Shown here: one piece after another, positions 1 through 7,323 of the stretch
How the letters are laid out: each line of letters starts with the position of its first letter
Numbering within the stretch: position 1 is the first letter of the stretch
Assembly (NCBI GenBank): GCA_025353305.1
Contig: JANXQX010000238.1
Location: forward strand, 1-19,277
Direction of reading: 5' to 3'
DNA: 19,277 nucleotides
Source of the DNA: Holophagaceae bacterium
GTDB lineage: Bacteria; Acidobacteriota; Holophagae; Holophagales; Holophagaceae
Made by a program: the position numbers and the translations under genes
Notes under the pieces: model-generated
Database searches by the model: none
What the model was told of the DNA's origin: nothing
Seen by the model: only the letters and a program-made list of their open reading frames with translations

Positions 1-421
1 CCCGGTTTTCCTTATTGAGGGAGCAAAGTTCGGGATGCTTTTCGAAATTCTTGAGGAGGTCCGATGTCTGCTGGAAGAAGCCTGCCCACAGCCGGTCCTG
101 CGCCCGTTTGCTGGCTTCCTGGTCGATGCGGGCGATGTTGAAGCTCCGCTCCTTGAGGGTCTGCACATGTTTCACGGTGTACAAGGAAGGCAGCAGCACT
201 GCGGCCGCGGCTGCGGCCACCAGCCACCAGGAGCCTGCGGTGCTGCGGGTCTTCAATTCAAGGTCCAGGGACTGCTTGTGGGCGTGGAGCGCCAGGTGCA
301 GCTCCAGCAGCGAGGCGAGTTCCTCCTGCTTGGCAGGATCATCGGGCCAAGCCTCCGGATGCATCAGCAAGTCGAAAGCTGCGGCGTCTTGGATTGTTTT
401 TTGGTCGAGTTCAGGCTTCAT
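1..421 (-). CDS. Membrane-anchored anti-sigma-factor-like protein (3' end beyond window)
   Basis: An open frame starts at an ATG read from 421 down to 419 and runs off the left edge; 140 residues are visible. It begins MKPELDQKTIQDAAAFDLLM. The first 60 residues are hydrophilic and helical-looking, residues about 64-83 form one Ala/Leu/Val-rich membrane span (GSWWLVAAAAAAVLLPSLY), and the rest is charged. The start lies inside the end of the ECF sigma gene (11-base overlap), so the two are probably translationally coupled. A small single-span protein encoded directly after an ECF sigma gene is usually its anti-sigma factor, with a cytoplasmic N-terminus binding the sigma factor. I see no HxxxCxxC zinc motif, so it is not a classic zinc-binding anti-sigma. 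The role is inferred from position and topology only. Confidence 0.65.
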   Translation of the reverse strand, partial: MKPELDQKTIQDAAAFDLLMHPEAWPDDPAKQEELASLLELHLALHAHKQSLDLELKTRSTAGSWWLVAAAAAAVLLPSLYTVKHVQTLKERSFNIARIDQEASKRAQDRLWAGFFQQTSDLLKNFEKHPELCSLNKENR

Positions 422-1007
422 GGGGCACATCCTGGAAGGATGGGGTGAGGATCTTGCGGAGTTTGGCGAGACTTTGGAAAAGGGTTGCTTTGACGGTGCC
501 TTCGGCGCAGCCAAGGTCTTCGGCGATGCGTTTAACCGGATGCTCGTGGACGTAGTAGGCCATGATCATCGCCTTCTGCCGGGGCGTCAGGCCATCAATG
601 GCTTCCTGCAAAGCCCCCAGCTTCCGGCCTTGATCCACTTGCATCCAGGGTGAAGGCTGGTGCGGGTCGGGTGCGTCAAAGAACTCAGGGGGTGCTACCT
701 CCCTACCTCTTTTACGCAGATGGTCGGTCGCCGCATTAGCCGCCAATGTAAAAATCCATGCCGCCACGGGACGGCCCTCCTCGAAACGCTGGCAATGCTG
801 GAGGCATTTAAGAAAAACCTCCTGGGTGAGTTCCTGGACGACGCCGGTTTCTCCGCCCAGACGGCGGTAGATGAAGGCAAAAACCGGCTTCTCGAAACGG
901 GTCATCAGGTGGGCCAAGGCTTCTTCGTGGCCCTCTTTCAGGCGGGCCATCCAGATTTCTGGACTCGTCGGTGTATCCAGATTGGTTGCAGAAGGCGTAG
1001 TTCTCAT
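411..1007 (-). CDS. ECF-type RNA polymerase sigma factor
   Basis: 198 residues, the usual size for an ECF (sigma-70 family group 4) factor. Region 2 covers about residues 22-102: an acidic/aromatic core, then ELTQEVFLKCLQ, AWIFTLAANAATDHLRKR. An acidic proline-rich linker follows. Region 4 spans about 130-187 with LTPRQKAMIMAYYV and the helix-turn-helix RIAEDLGCAEGTVKATLFQSLAKLRK, which contacts the -35 element. It should direct core RNA polymerase to a small regulon under control of the anti-sigma-like protein that overlaps its end. Its ATG overlaps the stop of the upstream lipoprotein gene (ATGA), and no clear Shine-Dalgarno stands before it, which fits coupled translation. The signal and target promoters cannot be read from the sequence. 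Confidence 0.92.
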   Translation of the reverse strand: MRTTPSATNLDTPTSPEIWMARLKEGHEEALAHLMTRFEKPVFAFIYRRLGGETGVVQELTQEVFLKCLQHCQRFEEGRPVAAWIFTLAANAATDHLRKRGREVAPPEFFDAPDPHQPSPWMQVDQGRKLGALQEAIDGLTPRQKAMIMAYYVHEHPVKRIAEDLGCAEGTVKATLFQSLAKLRKILTPSFQDVPHEA

Positions 1008-2038
1008 GCTTTGGGGAGTTTCTTCCTGGGATCACTGGAGATCCAAGGTTGGCCGAAGCTTCCAAGAATCGCATTGATCTGCTCATTGGAAGCACTGTAG
1101 CGGACACCGACGCGTGTCTTTTCCTGCATGATCATTGGCGCTAATTGTTGCTGAGCCCCCAATTGACTGGCGGCCGCTACCAGGCGTTGGACCCAATGGG
1201 AAGCTTGGTTGATGCCCTCAGGTGATCCCCCTATGGCCAGTTCCAGACGATGAGGGGCCTTGGGATCCTTCAGGTCTTTGGCCGGAGTGACACTCCAGAC
1301 CAGAGAATCCAGGCCTTTTGGGAATTCCTTCGCAAATTCGCCGGGCACCTTGTTTCCCAACCTGGCCATGATTACATCGGGATTCACGTAGCCGGCGATG
1401 GGGGCGGTGGCGTCTACCCATTCTCCCGCGCCCAGGGCATCCGCAGCTTGGGGCCCTTGGGAAATGGTTCCTTGGCTGGCCCGGCGACCCAGAGCCCGCA
1501 GATCGCCGATAAGGATCCGCTGTTGGGGGTCCACCAGGGCACGAATCTTCACCTTGTTGATGTCCATCATCACGAAAAGGGGGCAATCCTTCTTGTCCAG
1601 GACCAGGCTGCCTTCCGGCGGGAAGGACTCCGCAAGCGCCATCTGCAGAGCGCGAGGTTCCTTGAAGCCATCGAACTGAAGCAGGAAGTCCGCGGCCATG
1701 TCCTCGGGACTTCCCTTTTCCTTGGGAAGATCAAAAACGAAAAATGTGATGCGGCCGGTTTCGCCGTCAGGGTGGATCTTGGCCTTCCGAAGGAAGAGAT
1801 CAAGCGTCTGTTCGGCCAATGGGAAGCGGGTGATGGCCGATTGGAATTCAGGATTCTCTAGAAGCCAGCCTACCTGACCCGATACGGCCATGGAGCAGTT
1901 CACGGGTGCCGATTGAAGCCAGGAAGGAGCCTTGAAACCTCTAGCCCTGCAGCCGGGGAGCAGGACCAACACCACAGCTGACACCGCCGTGCCAACTGCC
2001 GCCCAATTCGTTCTTCCCACTGCTCTACCCATACGCAT
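1004..2038 (-). CDS. Putative lipoprotein of unknown function
   Basis: 344 residues. The N-terminus has Arg residues, a hydrophobic segment (about 13-28) and a possible lipobox LLPGC with Cys30; the Pro at -2 is atypical but the layout fits a signal peptidase II substrate. The mature part is soluble-looking, mixed alpha/beta, with no motif I recognise. The start is supported by GGAG six bases before the ATG; a second in-frame ATG lies two codons later. It follows the helical-repeat gene after 44 bases and overlaps the sigma gene by 4 bases, so it is probably co-expressed with the sigma/anti-sigma pair and could be an envelope sensor or a member of that regulon. The function is not known. Confidence 0.8.
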   Translation of the reverse strand: MRMGRAVGRTNWAAVGTAVSAVVLVLLPGCRARGFKAPSWLQSAPVNCSMAVSGQVGWLLENPEFQSAITRFPLAEQTLDLFLRKAKIHPDGETGRITFFVFDLPKEKGSPEDMAADFLLQFDGFKEPRALQMALAESFPPEGSLVLDKKDCPLFVMMDINKVKIRALVDPQQRILIGDLRALGRRASQGTISQGPQAADALGAGEWVDATAPIAGYVNPDVIMARLGNKVPGEFAKEFPKGLDSLVWSVTPAKDLKDPKAPHRLELAIGGSPEGINQASHWVQRLVAAASQLGAQQQLAPMIMQEKTRVGVRYSASNEQINAILGSFGQPWISSDPRKKLPKA

Positions 2039-2082
2039 CTTCGACTCCGGTGGTTCGGGTTACGGCGGGATGCCCTGATTGC

Positions 2083-3882
2083 TTAGCCCAGGTTGCGCAG
2101 GGTGGCGGGCAAATGGGGGCTCTTGAGCAATTGCTGCTGCTCGCTCTCCGAGAGCAGACCCCAGATGCGGATGGCCGAATCCCTCGGGGTTTTTGGATTC
2201 AACAGGAGCTCGGACATGATTGGCGGGTGTGCCATCATGATGGGATGCTGGGCAATGAGGGCCAACACGTTGCGTGGCGTCTGCTTGTTTCGGGCCAAAC
2301 GTAAAAGGATGCTCGGGTCCAGCTGCCGGTCCGCCACCAGCTGAGTTAGCGTGGGTTCGTCTTGCAGGATTTCAGTAGGCAGGTACCGGATGAGCTCTCC
2401 TCCAGTGGAGCGCAATGCGACGATCCGATGGGAAATGTCCATGGCGAGGTACATGGAACGGAGGGTGATCTGGGCTTGGTTCTTGACCTCCATGTGCGGG
2501 ATTCGTGGATCCCTTAACACGTCCAACAGCGTGCGGGGTGTCTGGAGATTGGCGAGCAATCGAAGGGCCGTGTGCTCTGAAAGGTGGATGTTGTGGACCA
2601 GCGCTTCCTGCACCGCCGGGTTCTGTCCCCAGGAGTGGTGATTGGCCAGGCGTTCCCCCCGCAGTTGGTCCAGAGAGGGTATGGATGCCAGCAATTCCTT
2701 CGGGGAAAGGCCCGGATTTTCAAGTACTACGAGAAAAACGCTGAAATCAGGATCGATCAAGGCACTCAAGAGCTGTTCCGGAGCTGTGGCTTGGTTTGCC
2801 GAGAAGACCCTGTCCTCCAGCGAGGCCCAACGACCCTCGGCAAGGGGGGCGGTGAAGCCACTGGCTTGGCTGGAACGGCGGCGTTGCAGCCGGTCATAGA
2901 AATACTTCACGACCCTGAGCATGTTGGGGGCAGAGCGTTTGGCCCAGAGGGTGACGTACTGGTACTCGGATTCATCCAACTGCGTGAACAGGCTTACGAT
3001 GCGGTGGATATCGGCACGAACGTTTGAACCTTGATCCAACCGGTAGAGCAGGTGCTCGGAAATCCCGAGCTTACGGCAGAGATCGCCAGGGCTCGCGGGC
3101 GCGTGGCGGATGGCACTGCGGACCATATCCCGGAAATACCACCGGGCCTCGCCATAGACTTCATCGAAGAATTCCGGGACCTGGCATTGCTGCAACGAGG
3201 AGGCAAGGATTTCCTCGGTGACGATGGGGTTATGAAGCGCTGAAGACCGGATCTCGGCATCCGGATCCATCAGGAGTGTAGAGAGTTCCTCAACTTGATG
3301 AGTGCTGGCGGCGCGCAACAGCATTTCGGATTTTGGCAGTGCGGGCGGACGGGATATCTCGGTCTGAACGGGTTCTTGCGGGGGAGCCGTAAGGGTTTCC
3401 CAATCCTGATCCACAGTTGGCAAGGGCGGCAGCTCCGCAGTGGTCCCCGTTGAATGGACCTGCCTGGCCATTTGCTTGGCCTGGGCCTTCACGATGGGTT
3501 TCAGATCCGGCCGGAGCTGTTGGTAGATGGCCTTGACGGTCTCGGAACGCTCATCCTTTTCAGACGCCGGTGCCTGGTCCAACTCCCGCATCATATCGAA
3601 GAGCGAGACGGCCATTTCAAGGTCTCGGCGGAGGACTTCAGGTGTGTGTTCGTTCTCGGCAAGAGCCTGGAGAATGGGCCCGTGGATGAGCCAGTGGGGA
3701 GTGCGAGCAATCAGGGTCAAAAGCCGCGGTGTCGAAAGATTTCGTGCAAGGCCCTCGATCAACTGCAGCTGTTTATCGGTGGGCAGTTGAGGACGGATCA
3801 GTGTGAGATTTCGGAAATGCAGCTGCTCCTGCCGAGAAAGCAGGTTCAGGAAAGACAGCTCATCAGAGGGCTCAATGCTCAT
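2083..3882 (-). CDS. Large helical-repeat (HEAT/LRV-like) protein of unknown function
   Basis: 599 residues, no signal peptide or membrane span. Both ends contain recurring helical units with a turn of the type N-x-x-TP followed by a leucine-rich helix: ARNLSTPRLLTLIAR, AENEHTPEVLRRDL, ANLQTPRTLLDVLRDP, ARNKQTPRNVLALIAQHP, LLNPKTPRDSAIRIWGLL. A Pro-rich linker near residues 150-185 separates the N-terminal part from the rest. This resembles leucine-rich-repeat-variant or HEAT-type solenoids, which bind proteins or nucleic acids; the exact family is not assigned. Residues around 270-330 (LCRKLGISEHLLYRLDQGS) look like a helix-turn-helix-type insert, which I cannot confirm. The start overlaps the end of the HisA-like gene by 11 bases, so co-translation is likely. 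No enzyme motif was seen; a scaffold role is a guess. Confidence 0.8.
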   Translation of the reverse strand: MSIEPSDELSFLNLLSRQEQLHFRNLTLIRPQLPTDKQLQLIEGLARNLSTPRLLTLIARTPHWLIHGPILQALAENEHTPEVLRRDLEMAVSLFDMMRELDQAPASEKDERSETVKAIYQQLRPDLKPIVKAQAKQMARQVHSTGTTAELPPLPTVDQDWETLTAPPQEPVQTEISRPPALPKSEMLLRAASTHQVEELSTLLMDPDAEIRSSALHNPIVTEEILASSLQQCQVPEFFDEVYGEARWYFRDMVRSAIRHAPASPGDLCRKLGISEHLLYRLDQGSNVRADIHRIVSLFTQLDESEYQYVTLWAKRSAPNMLRVVKYFYDRLQRRRSSQASGFTAPLAEGRWASLEDRVFSANQATAPEQLLSALIDPDFSVFLVVLENPGLSPKELLASIPSLDQLRGERLANHHSWGQNPAVQEALVHNIHLSEHTALRLLANLQTPRTLLDVLRDPRIPHMEVKNQAQITLRSMYLAMDISHRIVALRSTGGELIRYLPTEILQDEPTLTQLVADRQLDPSILLRLARNKQTPRNVLALIAQHPIMMAHPPIMSELLLNPKTPRDSAIRIWGLLSESEQQQLLKSPHLPATLRNLG

Positions 3883-4597
3883 CTAAGCACATGCCTGATG
3901 GGAGATGGTTGAACAGCCGAACATCCTCGAGAAACAGCAATGCGTCCACGAGCACACCATGCAGCCCGCCCAGCACGGCCGCTTGCCGGAGATGCTCCTG
4001 GGTGAGAATGCTGCCGCCCATCAGTACCGGCAGCTTGGTGGATTCTCCGATCTGCCTGGCGGTGTCGAAATCCGGGCTGGCAGTGGCATCCGAAGGGATA
4101 TCCACGAACAGGAGCCGTTTGAACCCATATTCGCGAATCTTCGCGGCGAGACTCTGGGCATGTAGGCCTGCCTGGTCCACCCAGCCGGAACAATGCACTT
4201 CGCCACCCCGGGCATCTATGGCGGCAGTGAGGTGGCGCTGAAAGCGGGCCACCAGGCTCTCGACCATCATCGGACTCTTGTGCAGGATCGTGCCCACTAC
4301 CAACCAGGAAGCGCCATGGTCCACAAAAAACTGGGCCTGGTCAGAGCTTCGGATCCCGCCGGCCACCTGCACGCAGACGGGCGATGTCGAAGTTGAGCAG
4401 GCCTGCAGGATGCGCCCGATGAGTTCACGGTTGTTACCCGTGTTGTGGGCGGCATCCACATCCACAAGCGCAAGCCGCGAAATGCCATGGCCCAGCAATC
4501 TGGCTACGAGTTCCATCGGCGCTATGTCGTGCGGATGAGCACCCAATGTGGGTACCACGCGACCCTGTTGGAGGTTGAGAGTTGGGAAAACCTTCAC
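3872..4597 (-). CDS. HisA-like (beta-alpha)8-barrel protein with altered active site
   Basis: 241 residues from a GTG start preceded by GAGGA at 8-base spacing; a longer open frame to an ATG at 4666 has no support. The protein matches the HisA family (ProFAR isomerase, histidine synthesis) along its length: strand 1 VFPTLNLQQGRVV, ALVDVDAA, the phosphate loop QVAGGIRS at 77-84, VVGTIL, IDARGGEVHCSGW at 127-139, and a second loop MGGS. Of the three residues known as catalytic in Thermotoga HisA, the strand-1 Asp8 is Asn8 here, Thr164 aligns with Val165, and Asp127 is kept as Asp128. The phosphate-binding frame is retained. No other his gene is nearby; its neighbours are rnc and a helical-repeat gene. 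It is probably a paralog with another substrate or a binding role. Ordinary HisA is less likely but not excluded. Confidence 0.8.
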   Translation of the reverse strand: MKVFPTLNLQQGRVVPTLGAHPHDIAPMELVARLLGHGISRLALVDVDAAHNTGNNRELIGRILQACSTSTSPVCVQVAGGIRSSDQAQFFVDHGASWLVVGTILHKSPMMVESLVARFQRHLTAAIDARGGEVHCSGWVDQAGLHAQSLAAKIREYGFKRLLFVDIPSDATASPDFDTARQIGESTKLPVLMGGSILTQEHLRQAAVLGGLHGVLVDALLFLEDVRLFNHLPSGMCLDEH

Positions 4598-4711
4598 GGA
4601 GTCATTCCTCGTAGCGTCTAGGCCCGCTTGGAGTTTACCCCGGAGCCTTGGCCATTTACCCAACAATCCTCGCGCTTGGCAAGCAAGGTTGGATAAAACC
4701 TTTCAGGGTGC

Positions 4712-5419
4712 TTACCGGGATGTGAGCCTGTCCAGTTGCTTGACGAGGTCTCTTGCCGCGAGTATCTCAGCCTGTTTAAGGTTGCCCGCATTGGCTTCCG
4801 CTTGGAGTTCACCGACTGACACCCGCACTTTGAAGGTGGGTTCATGGTCGGGGCCGGACCGTGAAATTTGTTCATAGCATGGTGCTGGAAAACCCAGGGC
4901 CACTGCCTTTTCCTGCAAAGTGGTCTTGCTGTCGCGATGCTCCCACATACCAAGGTGCGCCGAGCGGATGGCGTCCAGATGCCGGTGAGCCACCATGTCC
5001 ATCACGGCCTTGATCCCACCATTTCTTAAATCTTCAGCATCAAGGTATATGGCGGCAAGCAACGCTTCAACGGCATCAGCCAGAGGTTTTCTGAGGGCGC
5101 CCGGCTGCTTGGGAGCCCGGGCACCTGTGGTGAGGGTCAGGCCCAATTCCTGCGCCCAATCATGCAAGGCATCAGTGCAAACCAGCATGCCCCGGAGTTT
5201 TGACATTGCCCCCTCGGGCCAGTCGGGCTGCTCGTGATAAATGAGACGTGCCACGCAAAAATTCAGCAGCGCGTCACCCAGGTATTCCAATCGCTGGTTG
5301 TCCTGCCCCCTCCCTGCGGACCCGTGGGTCAGAGCCAGGTCCAGCAGGCCGTTGTCACGAAACTTATATTGGACTGCGGACTTGGCACCCTTCCCGAAGG
5401 TGACCTCCTGGCCCTTCAT
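4712..5419 (-). CDS. rnc: Ribonuclease III
   Basis: 235 residues, the normal size of bacterial RNase III, which cuts double-stranded RNA in rRNA precursors and structured mRNAs as a Mg2+-dependent homodimer. The RNase III signature RLEYLGDALL lies at 43-52 with acidic residues Glu45 and Asp49; the second acidic pair is Asp115 and Glu118 in LADAVEALLAAIYLD. The C-terminal third, from DSKTTLQEKAVALGF to the end, is the double-stranded RNA-binding domain. All four metal-site acids are present, so it should be active. The ATG overlaps the kinase stop by four bases (ATGA), so kinase and rnc are translationally coupled. The HisA-like gene starts 114 bases downstream. This is not the common lepB-era-recO-type setting of rnc. 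Confidence 0.95.
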   Translation of the reverse strand: MKGQEVTFGKGAKSAVQYKFRDNGLLDLALTHGSAGRGQDNQRLEYLGDALLNFCVARLIYHEQPDWPEGAMSKLRGMLVCTDALHDWAQELGLTLTTGARAPKQPGALRKPLADAVEALLAAIYLDAEDLRNGGIKAVMDMVAHRHLDAIRSAHLGMWEHRDSKTTLQEKAVALGFPAPCYEQISRSGPDHEPTFKVRVSVGELQAEANAGNLKQAEILAARDLVKQLDRLTSR

Positions 5420-7179
5420 TCGTGGCCCTCAAGTCCCCCAGGGATGCGGTGATTGAAGGCTTCGTTGTCGAGGATGGTCTTCAACTGGGCGTTGCCAGCC
5501 TCGAGTTGGGAGATTGAAAGGCCTTTTTTCCTGGCGTCACGATAGAAGGTCTTCATCTCGCCGTAGCGTCCGCTATTGTAGGAGATTACGAGAGCCCAGG
5601 CGTAGGCCCGCGAGTTATAGGGGTTCGCCGCAAGCGCGTTACGCAAGCCCTCCAGGGCTTTCGCGGGATTGCTGCTCGCAAGAGCGGTGGCTTCACTCAT
5701 GGTGGAATTGCTCAGGCTCAGATGCTCCGCGGCACTCAGAGTGCTCAGGCGTTCGGGTGAAAAGGGCCCGCTGGGAGGGATCTCGCGCGGGCTTTCATGG
5801 GGAGGCTGCGGCGAGGATTCCAAAATAATTGATGGCTGGAATGGCTCTCCCGGCCTCTGCACGGATTGGGATTTTTGGGGAGTCTTGACGCCCCCGGCAA
5901 TGCGTTCAGTTGGCACGGGGGAGGGTGGCGCCATTGGAGAAATTGGGGTAGCCGGGCTTCCAACGGGGGTGGATGTCATCGCTGAACCAGCGGTGGTGTG
6001 GAGGTCTTGAGAAGCTGTGCCCTGGGCAACGGTGGGTTGGCCTTGTTTTGCCTGCCACCAGCGCCATCCCAGGAACCCGCCACCGGCCAGGAGAGCCAAA
6101 ACCACGGCGCCCGCGACCAGCAGGGTTACCAAAGCGCCGGAGCCTGATTTGGATGGGGGGGGTGGAACATGGCGCGGTGGCAGGGCTGGGGGTGTGACGG
6201 GCCCGGCGGCCATGAGTTCGGTGGGTGGCACACCGGAACCCGGAGCAGTTTGGGCTGTTCCTGCGGGGAGCATGGCCGTGGGAGCCGCGGAGGTCGGGGT
6301 GGGCGCAGCGGTGGCGCCGCCTTGCAACACCACGGTGGCCTCGGGGACCATTCCCTGCCACGTTGGGTCTTTTGCGGCACGCAGGGCCTTCGCAAAAGCT
6401 TCACCCGTCTGATACCGGGTTTCTGGATCCTTGGAGAGGCCCTTGTCGAGGACGCTTCGAATAAGGGGGCTGATGCCTTGCAGCATGCTCAAATCAATGG
6501 GTTCCGGCGGCTCATTGACGATTTTGTAGAGGATGGTGGGGGTGGTGTCGCCACTGAAGGGCTTACGGCCGCTCAAGGCCTCGTAGAGCATCACGCCGAC
6601 CGCAAAGAGATCGCTGCGGGGATCTGGCTTGCCGGAACGGATGTATTCCGGGGCCATGTAGCTCACGGTGCCCATCACCATTCCGGTGGCGGTCATGTCG
6701 GAATTCGCAACACGCGCCACACCGAAATCCATCACTTTTGCCCGCAATTTCTTGCCATCGCGCTGGACACGGATGTTCGAGGGCTTGATATCCCGGTGCA
6801 CGATGCCCTGGCGATGGGCGAAGTCCAGCCCATCGCAGACCTGGCCAAGGACTTCCAGCGCTTCTGTGCGGGTCAGGGATTGCTCCAGCAATAATTCCTG
6901 CAGATCATGGCCCGGCACCAGTTCCATGGCGATGTACATCACACCCTGGTCCTCGCCGAATTCGTAGATGGTCACCAGGTTGGGGTGGTTGAGCGCACCG
7001 GCGGCCTTGGCCTCGCGCTCGAAGCGCTCCTTTGCTTCATCGCCCTGCGCGGCTGTGGGAAGGATGGTCTTGATGGCCACCTCGCGGCCGATGGACGGAT
7101 CCTCGCCAAGATAAACTTCCCCCATGGCCCCTTGGCCCAATACCTTTTTAATGTGAAACTTGCCAAGTTTTTCAAACAT
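5416..7179 (-). CDS. Hanks-type serine/threonine protein kinase with C-terminal extracytoplasmic region
   Basis: 587 residues from the ATG at 7179, which has a purine-rich GGGGGAAGAG stretch just upstream and starts the kinase fold directly; an in-frame extension of 56 codons towards 7347 lacks support. The kinase domain (about 8-270) has the glycine loop GQGAMGEVYLG (15-25), ATP lysine Lys37, catalytic loop HRDIKPSN (128-135), DFG (151-153) and APE (176-178), so it should be active. A long Ala/Pro/Thr-rich juxtamembrane linker (about 280-345) leads to one membrane span (about 348-372), another low-complexity Pro/Ser region, and a helical TPR-like tail (about 505-587). This is the PknB-like layout: cytoplasmic kinase, outside sensor or binding part. 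It heads a minus-strand gene run and is coupled to rnc. Confidence 0.92.
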   Translation of the reverse strand: MFEKLGKFHIKKVLGQGAMGEVYLGEDPSIGREVAIKTILPTAAQGDEAKERFEREAKAAGALNHPNLVTIYEFGEDQGVMYIAMELVPGHDLQELLLEQSLTRTEALEVLGQVCDGLDFAHRQGIVHRDIKPSNIRVQRDGKKLRAKVMDFGVARVANSDMTATGMVMGTVSYMAPEYIRSGKPDPRSDLFAVGVMLYEALSGRKPFSGDTTPTILYKIVNEPPEPIDLSMLQGISPLIRSVLDKGLSKDPETRYQTGEAFAKALRAAKDPTWQGMVPEATVVLQGGATAAPTPTSAAPTAMLPAGTAQTAPGSGVPPTELMAAGPVTPPALPPRHVPPPPSKSGSGALVTLLVAGAVVLALLAGGGFLGWRWWQAKQGQPTVAQGTASQDLHTTAGSAMTSTPVGSPATPISPMAPPSPVPTERIAGGVKTPQKSQSVQRPGEPFQPSIILESSPQPPHESPREIPPSGPFSPERLSTLSAAEHLSLSNSTMSEATALASSNPAKALEGLRNALAANPYNSRAYAWALVISYNSGRYGEMKTFYRDARKKGLSISQLEAGNAQLKTILDNEAFNHRIPGGLEGHE

Positions 7180-7223
7180 GGTCTCTTCCCCCTTAAGGCT
7201 CATTGCCGTGATGCTGATCAAGC

Positions 7224-7254
7224 ATAAGACGTTCCTAAATGAAGACCCAGTCAA
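7224..7254 (-). promoter_or_regulatory. Candidate promoter for the kinase-rnc operon
   Basis: On the minus strand TTGACT (7254-7249) and TCTTAT (7229-7224) are separated by 19 bases, giving 5/6 and 4/6 matches to the sigma-70 boxes with a long spacer. Transcription would start about 40 bases before the kinase ATG. It lies in the 144-base divergent region between the kinase and the PATAN gene, where a promoter is expected. This is a sequence match only. Confidence 0.35.
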
Positions 7255-7323
7255 AGCCCCTTTCTTTTTGGGCAAATTCAGCCCAGGGTATGCAAAGGTT
7301 TTTTCCACTAACCCGGAGCATTG

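Noticed and set aside
4598..4711. Terminator or small gene between rnc and the HisA-like gene
   Set aside because: Only short imperfect stems without a T run and no plausible reading frame were seen; the gap looks like plain spacer with the GTG start's ribosome site at its end.
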